From positions 1 to 64,000 of the forward strand of contig SKCR01035541.1 of the NCBI GenBank assembly GCA_019454045.1: a stretch of DNA of 64,000 nt, written 5' to 3'. The position numbers were made by a program, and so were the translations under genes. This DNA comes from Zanthoxylum bungeanum (taxonomy: Eukaryota; Streptophyta; Magnoliopsida; Sapindales; Rutaceae). This document shows, in pieces, positions 36,035-47,110 of this stretch. The notes beneath the pieces are model-generated. The model had not been told where the DNA came from. It saw only the letters and a program-made list of their open reading frames with translations, and did not search any database. Numbering within the stretch: position 1 is the first letter of the stretch; each line of letters starts with the position of its first letter.

Positions 36035-36435
36035 ATGGATTTTTAGCGTCCAATACTTTAGCGTCGAAATTTATTTCGACGCTAATAATAATTTTTAGCG
36101 TCGCAATATTATTCGACGCCAATTATCACGATTTTAGTGACGAAAATCATACGCGACGCCAAATGTTCAACTTTTATCGTCGAATAGTATTTCCACGGTA
36201 AAAATAAGCCTTATAGCGTCAAAACACGTATTCGACGCCGAAAATTTGGCATTTAACGTCGACGAAGTTGCGTCGCTAAAGGTCTATGAAGATACCATCA
36301 ACAATCCTTTTATCTTTAGCGTCTACTTTTAATATCGACGCTGAAAATCCCGACATTTAGCGTCGAATTGTTTATTCGACGCCAAAAATCAGACATTTAG
36401 CGTCGAAATAAGGGATTCGACGCTAAAAATAGATT
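36035..36435 (+). repeat. Left subterminal repeats of the CACTA element
   Basis: At least ten TTTAGCGTCGAA-like boxes in both orientations. Such boxes bind the TNPA-type accessory protein in En/Spm elements (known for the family). Confidence 0.88.
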
Positions 36436-36883
36436 AAAATGCAGAATGCCACCAACCCTTCTCCCCCTATGCCTTTTCTCTCATCCTCTGCAATCTGAGA
36501 CTCTCTCATCTGCAACCTCACAACTCTCCTACAAATTTTAAATAAAATTGTAATTAATTTTCCATAAGGTAAATCTTCTTTCATATTTCTTTATTATTTT
36601 TCTTGATATTGCAAAGAATAATATATATCTGACTTAAATATTTCATATTTCTTTATTATTTTTATTTTATGATTATATTATTATATACTTTTTGTTAGTG
36701 GTTTATGATTCATATATGTAGATTAGTTAATTAACTAAATATATTTTTTCTGTCAACTAATTAATTTATCAACTAAATATATATGTATATGCAGCTTAAA
36801 TAAATAATTAACGAAGTAGTAATGTTAATAAGTGTAATATGCTGTTAAATAATTATATTATTATATTTAGGTATTTGGCTGAA

Positions 36884-37190
36884 ATGGATAGAAATTGGAT
36901 GAGCTCGCTGGATAGATTGAGTATTGAATATCGTAATGGAGTGTATGAGTTCATGGAAGTCGCAAAGCAACACATTGAAGCAGAAGGTCGTGTTCGGTGT
37001 CCATGTACAAATTGTTTGAATAGGAAAAATGAAACGGTTAGATAAAGTTCATAATCATTTATACATGCCGGGAATATCACCAACTTACCGTACGTGGATT
37101 TATCACGGTGAGCAGTATAATTCTCAGTCACAGTTTATTGATTCGGTGAAGGGAGCAGTAGTTACAATCAACCTGCAAACGATGAGATAA
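36884..37190 (+). pseudogene. TNP2 transposase N-terminal fragment
   Basis: Begins MDRNWMSSLDRLSIEYRNGV after an intron-like TTTAG border. It contains a CPCTNCLNRK zinc-binding motif typical of the transposase-associated domain (PF13963-like). A frameshift near 37036 is visible: the other frame continues DKVHNHLYMPGISPTYRTW, as expected for the family. The long catalytic domain that should follow is deleted. Confidence 0.78.
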
Positions 37191-37297
37191 CTGATGTTTT
37201 GCATGACTTACAAGGTCCACAACTTGCCTGAAGATAAAGATCCCATGCATGCTTGGTCTGTCATTTGCTTTTTCTTGAACTTGTGTGTTTTTTGCAG

Positions 37298-38760
37298 ATG
37301 GCACCGGGCAATCGCAGACGGGCTAATGCGACTCCATCTACATCAGCAATGATAGCTGGCCCTGATGGAGTCTCTACTAGCACAGGTGAGTCGAGTACAT
37401 CGAAGGGTCGATGATGCACCCGTGGCCTGGGGTTGGCTAAACACGTTAAGGCTCACGGCCGGATCCAGATTGAGATATCAGATGATGGACAAAGCCAAGT
37501 CGGACAACATAATTCAGCGTTTACTACAGCCATTGGTGCTACAGCTCGGTTTGAAGCTCCCCAAAACTACGTTTCTTGGAAAAAGATACCGTGGGAGATG
37601 AAAATCAACCAGCTCTTCTCTTCGTTACTTGTGAGTTTCCTTACGGTATTAAGTTTTCGATATTATTTGTTAGTTAAAATTTTTATTTTATACTTATTTT
37701 TACTCGATTGCTGTTCATGTAGGAGTGGTTCGACTTCGATCTAACCAAAGTGAATGTCCAACAGTATATTGACTACCACATGTGGAAAAATTATAAGGAT
37801 TATAGGATAAAAGTCTTGAAACCAATATTCGACGAACATGGACCTTCAGATGCTGCACAACATAAGCCTGATTTTATAGAGAAACAAGACTGGACATTCT
37901 TATGTGAGCTTTGGTATAGCAAGAAACACGAGGTAAATTTAAAAATAAACGGAAATTTATAATTCTCTTTGTTTTCGGTACTTACAGTGTTTTAAATGCA
38001 GGATAAATGTCACGCAAATGCGGAAAATCGAAGTCACTTGCGTTTTAACCATCGTGGAGGTTCGATCCATTTATCTAACATCGTGCCGAACATTCTGAGG
38101 TAAATATATCCTAACGTAAAATTTAACAGTTCATTGTTCTTACTATGTGGAATAATACTAAATGTATTTTCTGTTTTTAACAGAGTAGCACATGTGAGGT
38201 GTAATCATTTCCAGATTTTTTCCGAGTGACACATTACAATGAGAAAAACAAATGGATAAATGAATAAGCCGAACGCTGCTATGTAAGTTTCAGTTTTTAA
38301 AATAAAATAATAATTTTATATATGTTAATTTTTTTTTTCAAATTCTAACATTAACTTGTTTTTTTAAATAGAACGAAATGATGGAACTCCAACATCAAAC
38401 TCAGAAGACAGGGTCCGACTCGATACCAGATGAGCAGTTGTCGCAATTGGTTTTCAAGACTCAGACAGCTTATAACGTCGGCCTTGGCACTCGTAAGAAG
38501 CCGACGTCATCTGCACGCATACTGTTAATTCAGACAATGCCTCATCTCTTCGAGACCAGTTAGCCACCACCGAAGGCCACAGCAGTCACCACCAAAGACG
38601 AGCTGAAGAAGACTAAGGATGAGGTACAACAGGTCAAGGTGGACCACGAGAAGAAGTTGGAGCAGTTCGAACAGCAATGCTGGCTTTCCAGCAGATGTTG
38701 GAGGCCTCACTCAGTCAGGGTGCATTGGGCTCGAGCGCCCCTATCATCACAGTATCAATA
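37298..38760 (+). pseudogene. Ptta/En/Spm plant transposase gene (PF03004-like), broken
   Basis: ATG at 37298 follows a TTTGCAG acceptor. Exons with GT/AG borders: 37298 to about 37628, 37723-37932, 38002-38099, then two decayed exons to about 38760. Recognisable parts are KHVKAHGRIQIEIS, EWFDFDLTKV, LCELWYSKKHE and the ENRSHLRFNHRGGS block, then a C-terminal coiled-coil stretch (VDHEKKLEQFEQQ). A TGA at 37412-37414 lies in frame in exon 1, and the fourth exon holds a TAA (codon after WINE) and a likely frameshift. In En/Spm elements this class is an accessory protein. Assignment is from memory of the family motif. Confidence 0.72.
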
Positions 38761-38984
38761 AATTTTATATCCATTTGTATAAACATTTTGAACAAATAGT
38801 TTTAATATAATATGTATTTTTTTAAAAAAAAATTCAATATAATAATATAATAATTATTATAATATTTCGTAATTCTGTTATTAATCATGAATTTGTTTTC
38901 AAATAATTAAAATATTAATTAATATTTTTGACCAAAAAACAGTAAATTAATATTATTTTTAAAAAAACACATTTGTTAACTATT

Positions 38985-39385
38985 TTCGTCGAACTAGTCG
39001 ACGCTAAATGTGTTTTTGGCGTCGACTATATTCGACCATAATAATTAAAAAAATCGCCGCTGTAAATATACAATTTTTTTTTTTAATATACTTTAGCGTC
39101 GTTTCGTTTCGACGCTAAAAATTCGACGCTAAAAGTCTACTTTTTAGCGTCGAATTATTTCGTCACAATACCTGACCTATAGCGTCAGAAATTTTTTTTT
39201 TAGCGTCGAAATAAATTGGACGCAAAATGATAGTTTTTAGCGTCGAATCTCTTTAATTCGACGCTAAATATTGTTCTCGTCCATGTTTGGGTGTCCAATT
39301 TTTGCGTCTAATTAATTCGACACTAAGTTACATTTGCGTCGAAAGTTTGGCTTTGGGCGTCGATTAGTTTCGACGCTAAAGGGCA
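38985..39385 (+). repeat. Right subterminal repeats of the CACTA element
   Basis: About ten TTTAGCGTCGAA/TTCGACGCTAAA boxes, mirror of the left block. Confidence 0.88.
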
Positions 39386-39889
39386 TAATTTTTTGTAGTG
39401 GATGATCAAATAACTGATATCTTCACCAACTCTTTTCTTCCTGACTGTTACACAACCCTCGTTTCCAAACTCAATATGGTTTCCTCACGACCATTTTGAG
39501 TTTGAGAGAGATGTTAGATTATTAATAATGTTAAATTATTAATGTTAGATTATTAACATGTTAGTTGTGTAGTGTGTAGTTTGTAGTTGTGTTGTTTGTG
39601 TATTTATTATGTTAGTAGTGTATTTAATATGGTAGTTATATAATACCTATATAAAGGACTCTCATTATAAGTTCTAAATTAAGTAAATGTTAATACATAT
39701 TTTCTTCACAAATTTTCGGCGGTTAAAAATTGCAGAAATTGTACAGAATTTGTGATGCGTTTAAGAATTGATAGCAGAATTTGTGATGCATTTCTTATTT
39801 TTTTTGCCACTTGTCTAGGATATTTTGGGTGGGTATTAGACGTTACCGTTGACAATCAACCGACTTCAAAAGTATTCATAAAGGGTTGC

Positions 39890-40900
39890 TAATTACTAAA
39901 AGGGAAATTATCATTTTCCTACCCAAAAAATTATTAAAGCTCGGTATTATTCATTTTTTTTTTTTTAAATATTCATATTTTCACCTGAAGTTTAAAGAAT
40001 GTTCATTTTTCTACTCAAACGCTAACATCGTTAGAATTTTACTGATGTCACAAGGACATTTCGATCATTTGATAAAATCAAAGTGGAAAAGTGAACATTA
40101 TTTGGAAATCAGATGGAAAAGTTAACATTCTTAAAAAATCAGGTGGAAAAATGAACACATTTCATATTTAGATTATTTTGGATGGATTGTGAATTGTAAA
40201 TGTTGTTTTGAAAGTTAAAATGATATTGTTTAATTATAAATGTTATTTTATTTTATTGTGGATGTTTAAATTAAATACCTTAAAAATTTAAAAATGTAAA
40301 AAATTTAGATTTTTTACGGATTTGGATATCCGAAAATCCGCACATATAATACCCAATCCATATCCACAAAAAAATAATACAGATCTAAATCCGGATCTAT
40401 GCATATTCAGATATGTATTATGTGAGACAATTATTTTTTGACGTTTTTATTGTCAAAAATATATATTTTTTTTCATTCATTTACACTTAATAGGCACTTT
40501 AGTCAAACAAATATGGATATGAATCCGTGCATATCTTATAAATTTAAATCACAATTCATATTTTTTGAATACGAATCCATATTTTTCATATATAACTGTC
40601 ATCCTTACATATATAAACACTTGAAAATTCATATTTTTTCTTTTGAAATTTTTCAATATCAATTAACATGTTATTTTTTTCTACTCGAAATTTAAAAAGT
40701 ATTGACTTTTCTACCCAAAGTCAATACTTTTCCACTCTAAATTTATGTTCACTTTTCTACAATGACGTTATCAAATAATTAAAATACCCTTATGACATCA
40801 GTAAAATTCTAACAGTCTCAACGTTTAGATGGAAAAGTCAATATTTTTTGAAATTTGAATGAGCACTGATTATCTTAAAAGTTTTTGAATAATAATGAGC
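39890..40900. mobile_element. Foldback/Mutator-like element with long TIRs
   Basis: Left arm (about 39900-40165) and right arm (about 40680-40890) are inverted copies. Left reads GTTAGAATTTTACTGATGTC, and the complement of the right arm reads the same 20 bases. Both continue with TTTGATAA and GAAAAGTGAACAT. Arms of over 200 bp with an AT-rich centre fit a MULE or foldback element. The exact ends and TSD were not resolved, and no transposase is present. Confidence 0.65.
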
Positions 40901-41053
40901 TTAAATAATTATTTGGGGAATATTAAAATAAATAAATTTAAGTGTGTAATGGATCAATTTGGAACGTCTGACCATTTGAGTTTATTTATGTTTTAAGCCA
41001 TAAATATTAATATTAGCTTGTACAGTGTCGCTGATGCGAGTAGGAACAGAGAA

Positions 41054-44000
41054 ATGAGAAAGAGGAGTCCGAACGAGATTGTCAGCAATGAGACGCTCCA
41101 AAGCTCTGTGCCAACAAACCCAAGAAAGGTATAATATCCAACTCATAAACAAAACCCATCTTGTTTTCGCTTTCAAATACAATTGTTTCGCTTTCTTAAA
41201 TCAAAAAAACAATTTTTTGTTTACTTATATTTTATATATTTCTTTGCTACAATCATTGAAGTTTTGATCTTTGATCATTTCTTTATCTTGTGTTAACAGC
41301 TCAGCTAAAGCAAGTTCAAGTGCAGCTGAAAATAAAGGACTTTGCTCAGTCAACACCACCGCCAGCAGCAACAGCAGCTGCATCATACAAAATGGGGTCC
41401 GGCTCTTCACCTTCGCCAGTCGCCACCTCAGCCACCAAAGGAGTCATTTTCTAGGCGTTACAAGTTCCTGCCAATCTTGCTATTGGAGGTCATTTTCTAT
41501 CTTTCTTGTAAATAATTTGTTTTTCATTTGGGTACGTGCATGTGTATACTGAAATGGGTTTATTGAATCTTGGCTTGAAATTTTGTTGTTGAGTGTTTTT
41601 CTTGATGCTGTGGATTGTACTTGATAGGTGACTTGTGATTAGAACGGGGTTTAGTTTTTAGTGAACTCCCTTATAATTTCTTCGGAATCTTAATGTGTAC
41701 TAGGTTGGTTTTGTATGTGATTGAATAGAAAGAAAAATCCCCATATATTGGTTGTAGTTGTTGTGTTGATTTTAGTTAATATCTTACAGTTGCACTCTGC
41801 GTAATATCTTACAGTTGCTCATTCAAAGTTTGTTATTCTGATGGAGCATTAAAGTGTTTTTCTGATGTTTTTATCATGATTCTGTTGAAATATTAGTAGG
41901 AGAGGTGGTTTGGTTAAGCAGGTCATTGATCTCTGTATTACATTCACACGACTTGAAACATTTTGTGAAGGAGCCATTCACAATCTGTCAAATATTTAAA
42001 ACTGAAAAATTTGTTGTCTTCTGTACAAATTTTTCTGCTGACAGGATTGTGTATCCTTGCTAAGTTTGGAATTGAACAGAACTGACAGAAATACGTAAGA
42101 ATTGACAGCATAAACTGCCTTTCCCTTGTATCTACCCCTTCAACACAAGGAATGAATACACTTGGAGTGGGAAAGATTATTAGACTCTTTTGTTGCATTG
42201 GACACCTGTCGAAAATAGCCAAAGATAAATGCAGAAGGGCCCTTTTTTTGTTTTTGTTTGTTTTCATCAACTTCGACCAATTTGATTTCTATTATATGGC
42301 ACAATCCACCCTATAGACCCTATATATATATCGATTTAAATAGGTATATAAGGGTACCGCCAATAACTCCGAAATATGAATTATATTTTCTCCGATATTT
42401 ACGGAATCTAAATTGAAAAAATCCCGTATTTTGATGTTTGTTTTTTTTTTTTTTTGTTTTTTGGTTTAGGGTTGTGCATAAAATCTACATTATTATGTTT
42501 GTTTCTTGACCTTGTGTAGTTCCTTTGCTCTGACCTGACTTAATTAATTTTATATTTTAACTCCTTACTTGGGAATAAAGAGGGGAAACATAGCATGTCA
42601 CAAGAGCAAGGGGAGTAGGGTATCCACCTACTTCGAGAGGGAAGCCTCATGAGCCGGGCTTTTAAAGTTGAGGCCTTTTGGCGAAGCCAAGTCAATTTCA
42701 GGCCACCAAACCCTGGAAATGAACATCTAGATATCTTTCCAGTGGCATCATATGTGTGTTTGATAAACGTTATTTTGATGATACATATAATAGAGGTGTC
42801 TAGCAAAGTAGAACTCAAATACTTTGCTAGATACATACTTGTTGCCTGGTTATAATGGTTTTAAAGAAGTAACTATGTCGGACATGTTGTGCTATGAATG
42901 CGCGTCTGTTTCTCTGTGGTTTTGATGGAAAAGATTAACATGTTAATCGAGTTCTGTTATAACTTCTGGGCTGAGGTTGGGTTTGGGTACATATTTATCA
43001 TTCCTTGGCATATACCCATAAGTCATACTCGAGTACCAGTACAAGAAACATAATACAGATGTTTACAACCTGGCATGTTATGCAACATAATACAGATGTT
43101 TACAACCTTGCATGTTGTCTTTCTTATATCTATTCAAGTATGTCTAAGCTTAATTAAACCTTAATTTCAGCTGAATTCTATCGGCTGCTGACTTGTTGTG
43201 AAATAATGCTCTATCTACAGAAACACACTCCATTAAAATTCCATATATGATGTCTTTGTATCCTTGCATCATTGAATATGTATCATAATATGGATGTTTG
43301 CAACTATGCTCGTCAATGTTGCTCCTTTCTATCAGGTTCCTTGTGTTGCAATTAAACGTTTTTATTTTCTTACTGAACCTGATTTTGTCTCCTATTTACT
43401 GATGTGTTGGATGGAACGCGTATTCCATTATCTTGTTCTTAGTTTTCTCTTATTTAAGTTGTTTGACATAAAGGATAGCCCAACACACAAGGCTTCCCAC
43501 ACTGTGGGCTTTGAAGATGATTCAATATGTACGCAGCCTTACCCTTACTTTTTTTACAAAGAGGCTGTTTCCGTGACTTGAACATGTTACTTGTGACCTC
43601 TAGGTCACAATGGAGTAATCTTACCATTACACCAAGGAGTTTGAAATATGAAACATAAATAATCAATTAAATTCACAAGAAAAGGGACCTGACTTCTCTT
43701 TCTTCTGGCTTTAGCTCTAGTAGGTGGGGTTGGAACATGTCTAAACTTGAAATCTTATCCATCTAGATGATGCAAAAAAGAAAAGTTTCTCATTATCAAA
43801 ACTGCAGCTAAATTCAACTAAGTCAATCTGAATAGGCTGGGGTTGGCTTCCTGAATCCTTAAATGTCATTGTCCAAGGCCATAATCACAGTAATCTGGTA
43901 ATTGTTAATTTTTTTTTTTGAGAAATGGTAATTGTTATTAATATCCTTCACTGTGTTCTATGAACATGATAATATGGAAGTGGCTAGAAATATCCCTATG

Positions 44001-45543
44001 ACATGTGCGCTAGTTGACCCAAGAAGCCCCGTCTAGGATGATATTGTTGTTATTAATTAACTCTATCTGTGTTGAACGACGCTCATGCGATTCTTATAAT
44101 AATAATTAACTGTAAGAATATTAATAATGACAACTCAATGTTCACATCATATGTGACACTCATGCTTGTGGTCTTTATTGCATTCACGTGATCTCAATGA
44201 TATATGAGACAGTGTAAAGTAATGTGAGATGGAACCCACTCTCAGATGCTGTCCAAAATCCTTTTCTGTCTCTGTTATATTTTGTTTTTGATGTGGATTC
44301 TCAATTAACAATAATTTAAAACAAATTTTAGTATTTAGCTGAGATTACATGCTTTTGAGTTGAGTCCCACTATCTTCTTATTTTTCTTTCTGTTAGAGGA
44401 AGCAAAAGAAGAGGGTGGGAGGAGGAAGGGGAGGGAGTTGTTTAAAAATAGTTCTTGATTTATTTTTCATGCTGTGTTATGAATTATCTTCAATTGTATT
44501 ATAAAGTTACTACTCCAGCATTCATGGAAAACGATAATATTATTGAGTGGAAGCCTCCTTTATTGGTCCCCATTTTACCTACTAATACAACTTATTTCTT
44601 GTAAACTTTTGGTTGGTTTCATATAGGATATAGCATGATCGTTTGGCTGCCAAATTACTCTACTCATTATTAAATGAGGTAATAGATAAGTTAACTGGAA
44701 GTGGACAAGCAATTGGACTTAAAAGTGTTAATTGATTGCATCAGGAGTATACTCAGCTGTGGCGAGTAAAGTAATTTTCTGTGCTGTGATGATGAGAATT
44801 GAGAACATATTGAATAGTTGTGTCGGTGTGTCTTGCTTTGATAATTAATTAATTATCAAACAAGAGCTGGTAATAATCTCTCCTTGTGGTGCTTTATCGA
44901 GGTATCTAGGTCTTTTAACTTTTGATAGCTCTATGCTGTAACGGAGGCAATTATACCTTGTTTTGTGGTCCAAGCATCCACCATCTTTACTTTGTTTTTT
45001 ATGTTTATTTCAATGCGGATGTATTGGCTTGATTTAGTTTTGTAATGGAGGTACTTTTTAATGTGGTCCAAGCATCCAATTTTTATGCTTTGGCTTTTTA
45101 GTAGTTGAATTTTGCAATTGTTAAAACTTCTAGAATGACTCTCATCTAGAAAGGTTTCAATGTATATGTTTGGAATATAGCTAATAGGAATCTGTATGTG
45201 TTGCTTGACTGACTCAATTTTGTACAAAATTTCTGTAGCTTACTTTTTTATGAGGACCAAGGGAAAGGATACAAGCATAACAGAGGAAGAAGGGTCTAAA
45301 GATGTCACCACTACCCCAGTTTCGACTACTACTGCTACAACTACTCCAATCACCGAGAAACCCTTAAACCTCACCACCCATTACGGTGGTTGTCCGGTGA
45401 ATCAAAAGCGCGAGCTTTTCAAGTGGACATTGGAAGAGAAAAGGAAGGACAAACCAAAAGATCCTGAAGAGAAGAAGTGCATTGATGAGGGGAAAGCCAT
45501 TCTCGGACAATTTATCCAGGCAAAATCTATTCCAAGTATCTAA
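41054..45543 (+). CDS. Small conserved plant membrane protein, function unknown (frameshift in exon 2)
   Basis: Three exons fit: 41054-41128 (MRKRSPNEIVSNETLQSSV, 25 codons), 41305-41507 and 45239-45543, with borders AAAG/GTATAA, CTCAG/CTAAAG, TCTT/GTAAAT and CTGTAG/CTTACT. The predicted product is about 193 residues. It has a Q/K-rich N-terminal segment, a Ser/Pro/Ala linker (MGSGSSPSPVATSATKG), one membrane segment (KFLPILLLEVIFYLSS then YFF), a Thr-rich linker and a charged C-terminus ending in LGQFIQAKSIPSI. Exon 2 contains one extra base near 41452: in the upstream frame VIF is followed by TAG, but the next frame continues RRYKFLPILLLE. Splice phases agree only if this base is ignored. 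It may be a real frameshift, a sequence error or unusual splicing. Intron 2 is 3.7 kb and holds an Au SINE. I do not recognise a function. Confidence 0.55.
43471..43638 (-). mobile_element. Au-type SINE
   Basis: On the minus strand: head TGGTGTAATGGTAAGATTAC, GACCTAGAGGTCACAAGTAA, B box GTTCAAGTCACGG, AAACAGCCTCTTTG, GTAAGGCTGCGTACAT, and a 3' end GGGCTATCC. This order matches the widespread Au SINE family as I remember it. Flanking 10-bp repeats GTTTGAcATA (43461-43470) and GTTTGAaATA (43639-43648) are a TSD with one mismatch. Confidence 0.85.
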
Positions 45544-46166
45544 CCAATTACCTGGAATGAATTTGATACACTCAATTGAGGTTGCCTTTCATTTTTATTA
45601 TTTGCTCAATGCACATGGGTTATGAATATGATATCTGTTTTTTTTCCCTAGTCTTGTTCCTTTCTTTAACTTTTCTCATTTTCCTTTTTACAAATGAATT
45701 TTCTTTATTATTTCCATCCACATTCTTTTCAAATTAGTGAGTTTGGGAAGTGAAAATGCAATATCAAAATCAACTTCCCTTTTTGTCACATTTAGTGTCT
45801 GTTTTGCTAACATCATTTTCATTGGAAGAAAGCTTTCAATTTCATTTGGAGCCCAATTTTATAAAATTCTAATATGAAAATATTGTCCAGCTTTCACATG
45901 ATCCTTAGTGAACATGCATAATTTCCAAAAAAAAAAGATATGGACACCCTAATATTACATAATAGTTTAGTGTCCCACAGACAACTTGGAAGCTCTTAAA
46001 ATCAACCTAATTTCAAGTACCAAAAGGAGTTACTATTCCAACCTCCAATTGTATTTCTTGCCCCTAAAAGTTCTCCCCATAATTCTTAAATATAAACCCA
46101 GATCTCTAAAATCCAAGCTTTTGATAGATTATATATAAAACTACATCTCTTTCATATATATATATA
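45544..46166. other. 3' flank of the small membrane-protein gene
   Basis: AT-rich, no further gene. Possible poly(A) signals such as AATAAA-like strings are too common here to choose one. Confidence 0.4.
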
Positions 46167-46561
46167 CTAGTTTTTGTCCGTGCCTACGGCACGGTGTTAC
46201 AGTATTTGCTTGTGCCTACGGCACGGTGTTACAGAATTAAATGATTTTATTTTTTAATTAAATGATGTCCGTGCCTACGGCACGGTGTTACAATATTTGG
46301 CCGTGCCTACGGCACGATGTTACAGTATTTGCCCGTGCCTACGGCACGGTGTTACAGAATTAAATGATTTTATTTTTTAATTAAATGATTTTATTTTAAC
46401 TTTCTATTTTTTAATTTGAAATTTTTTGACAATTTCCATCAATCAATTCACTCTCTTTCCTCCAATTACCAATGAAATGATCTGGGCCGTCAATTAAGCC
46501 ACATAAAGAGAGCCGTTGGATACACTCTCTTTCCTCCAACACCATTCTCCTTTATTATATA

Positions 46562-46563
<2 letters not shown>
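46167..46563 (-). mobile_element. Non-autonomous Helitron with multiplied 3' hairpins
   Basis: On the minus strand it starts TCTATATAATAAAGG right after an A (46563/46564) and ends with a hairpin CCGTGCCGTAGGCACGG, a short spacer, and CTAG followed by T (46167/46166). TC...CTAG ends, a hairpin about 10 nt from the 3' end, insertion between A and T, and no TSD are the Helitron signature. Instead of one terminal hairpin there are five copies, at about 46178, 46210, 46268, 46301 and 46334. The element is 397 bp with no coding capacity. Confidence 0.85.

Positions 46564-46590
<27 letters not shown>
46564..46590. repeat. (TA)n microsatellite
   Basis: An AT dinucleotide run directly beside the Helitron 5' end. 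Confidence 0.9.
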
Positions 46591-46594
<4 letters not shown>

Positions 46595-46773
46595 ACCTTT
46601 GAATAAAGAATCTTCATTAAAAGAAAAAATAATACATATATTTCAATACAATATTATTTATTTTTTAATGCATTAGAATATATTTTGTTGATGGTGTTTT
46701 CAGGCACTATAACATTTAAGACAGCACGACGAGGACAGAAGGGTAAATTCCTGGCTGGTTGAGATCATCAGAA

Positions 46774-46893
46774 ACCGACCCGACCACAACATGTGAAGAC
46801 CGACCACTTTGGTTCGTATGACCGAGCACTTTAAGGTCGGCATGAACACTCTCAGCATAAAAGACTGTCATGACCGACCACATAAAAACCGAC
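46774..46893 (+). promoter_or_regulatory. Cluster of five RCCGAC boxes in U3
   Basis: ACCGAC at 46774-46779, 46799-46804, 46873-46878 and 46888-46893, and GTCGGC (GCCGAC on the other strand) at 46836-46841. RCCGAC is the DRE/CRT core bound by DREB/CBF factors in drought and cold responses (known). That it drives this LTR is inference. Confidence 0.5.
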
Positions 46894-47100
46894 CAGACGG
46901 CGAGACGCGTTAAAGATGACGACACTCTATTCTAACGGATAAGATAAGCGAGTTATCCTACTTACACAAGGAGATGGAGTCAGAATCCGAAAGGGAAGAA
47001 GAAAAGAGAAGGGAGCATCAGGCTGGGAATCCTTGCAAGAAGAAGAGACTAAGTTCAAATAGGATTTCTCATACAAATAGGAGTCTGATTTCTGTATTAC

Positions 47101-47110
47101 TATAAATAGG
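47101..47110 (+). promoter_or_regulatory. LTR TATA box of element 3
   Basis: TATAAATAGG, repeated at 56653-56662 in the 3' LTR and at 19598-19607 in element 2. About 200-300 bp downstream of the RCCGAC cluster. Confidence 0.75.

Larger units (their letters stand above)
36023..39400 (+). mobile_element. CACTA (En/Spm) transposon, deletion derivative
   Basis: Starts CACTACAAGAAAATGG and ends AATTTTTTGTAGTG, giving CACTACAARAAA terminal inverted repeats. The 3-bp TSD is GAT (36020-36022 and 39401-39403). Both ends carry many subterminal copies of TTTAGCGTCGAA and its complement TTCGACGCTAAA. The interior keeps an N-terminal piece of the TNP2 transposase gene and a broken Ptta/En/Spm gene. The catalytic part of the transposase is missing, so the element is non-autonomous. 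Confidence 0.95.
35720..39720 (+). mobile_element. Old Ty1/copia relic split by a CACTA element
   Basis: Two diverged LTR-like segments, about 35720-35866 and 39512-39718, share TGTATTTAATATG, TCTATATAAA-like TATA and AATGTTAATACAYA followed by TTTCTTCACAAATT. Before the right copy comes a GAGAGAGA polypurine stretch. Before that, plus-strand 39402-39500 reads as a copia RNase H tail (DIFTNSFLPD, where families have DxFTKPLP). All other coding sequence is gone, and the CACTA element at 36023-39400 sits inside. Confidence 0.6.

Noticed and set aside
36040..36435. Possible CRISPR-like array of short spaced repeats (TTTAGCGTCGAA)
   Set aside because: Repeats occur in both orientations with irregular spacing at both ends of a CACTA element. 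They are subterminal transposase-binding repeats in a plant genome.
42590..42760. Open frame at 42649-42855 with a moderately GC segment
   Set aside because: It lies within the putative intron, has no recognisable domain or splice partners, and is open on both strands by chance.
43880..43940. Short direct repeat TGGTAATTGTTA on both sides of a T-run
   Set aside because: It could be a strongly truncated SINE with TSD, but only the T-run and six bases remain, too little to call.
46716..46925. 69-codon ORF on the minus strand, identical but for one residue at 56268-56477
   Set aside because: It lies inside the two LTR copies; duplication explains the conservation.
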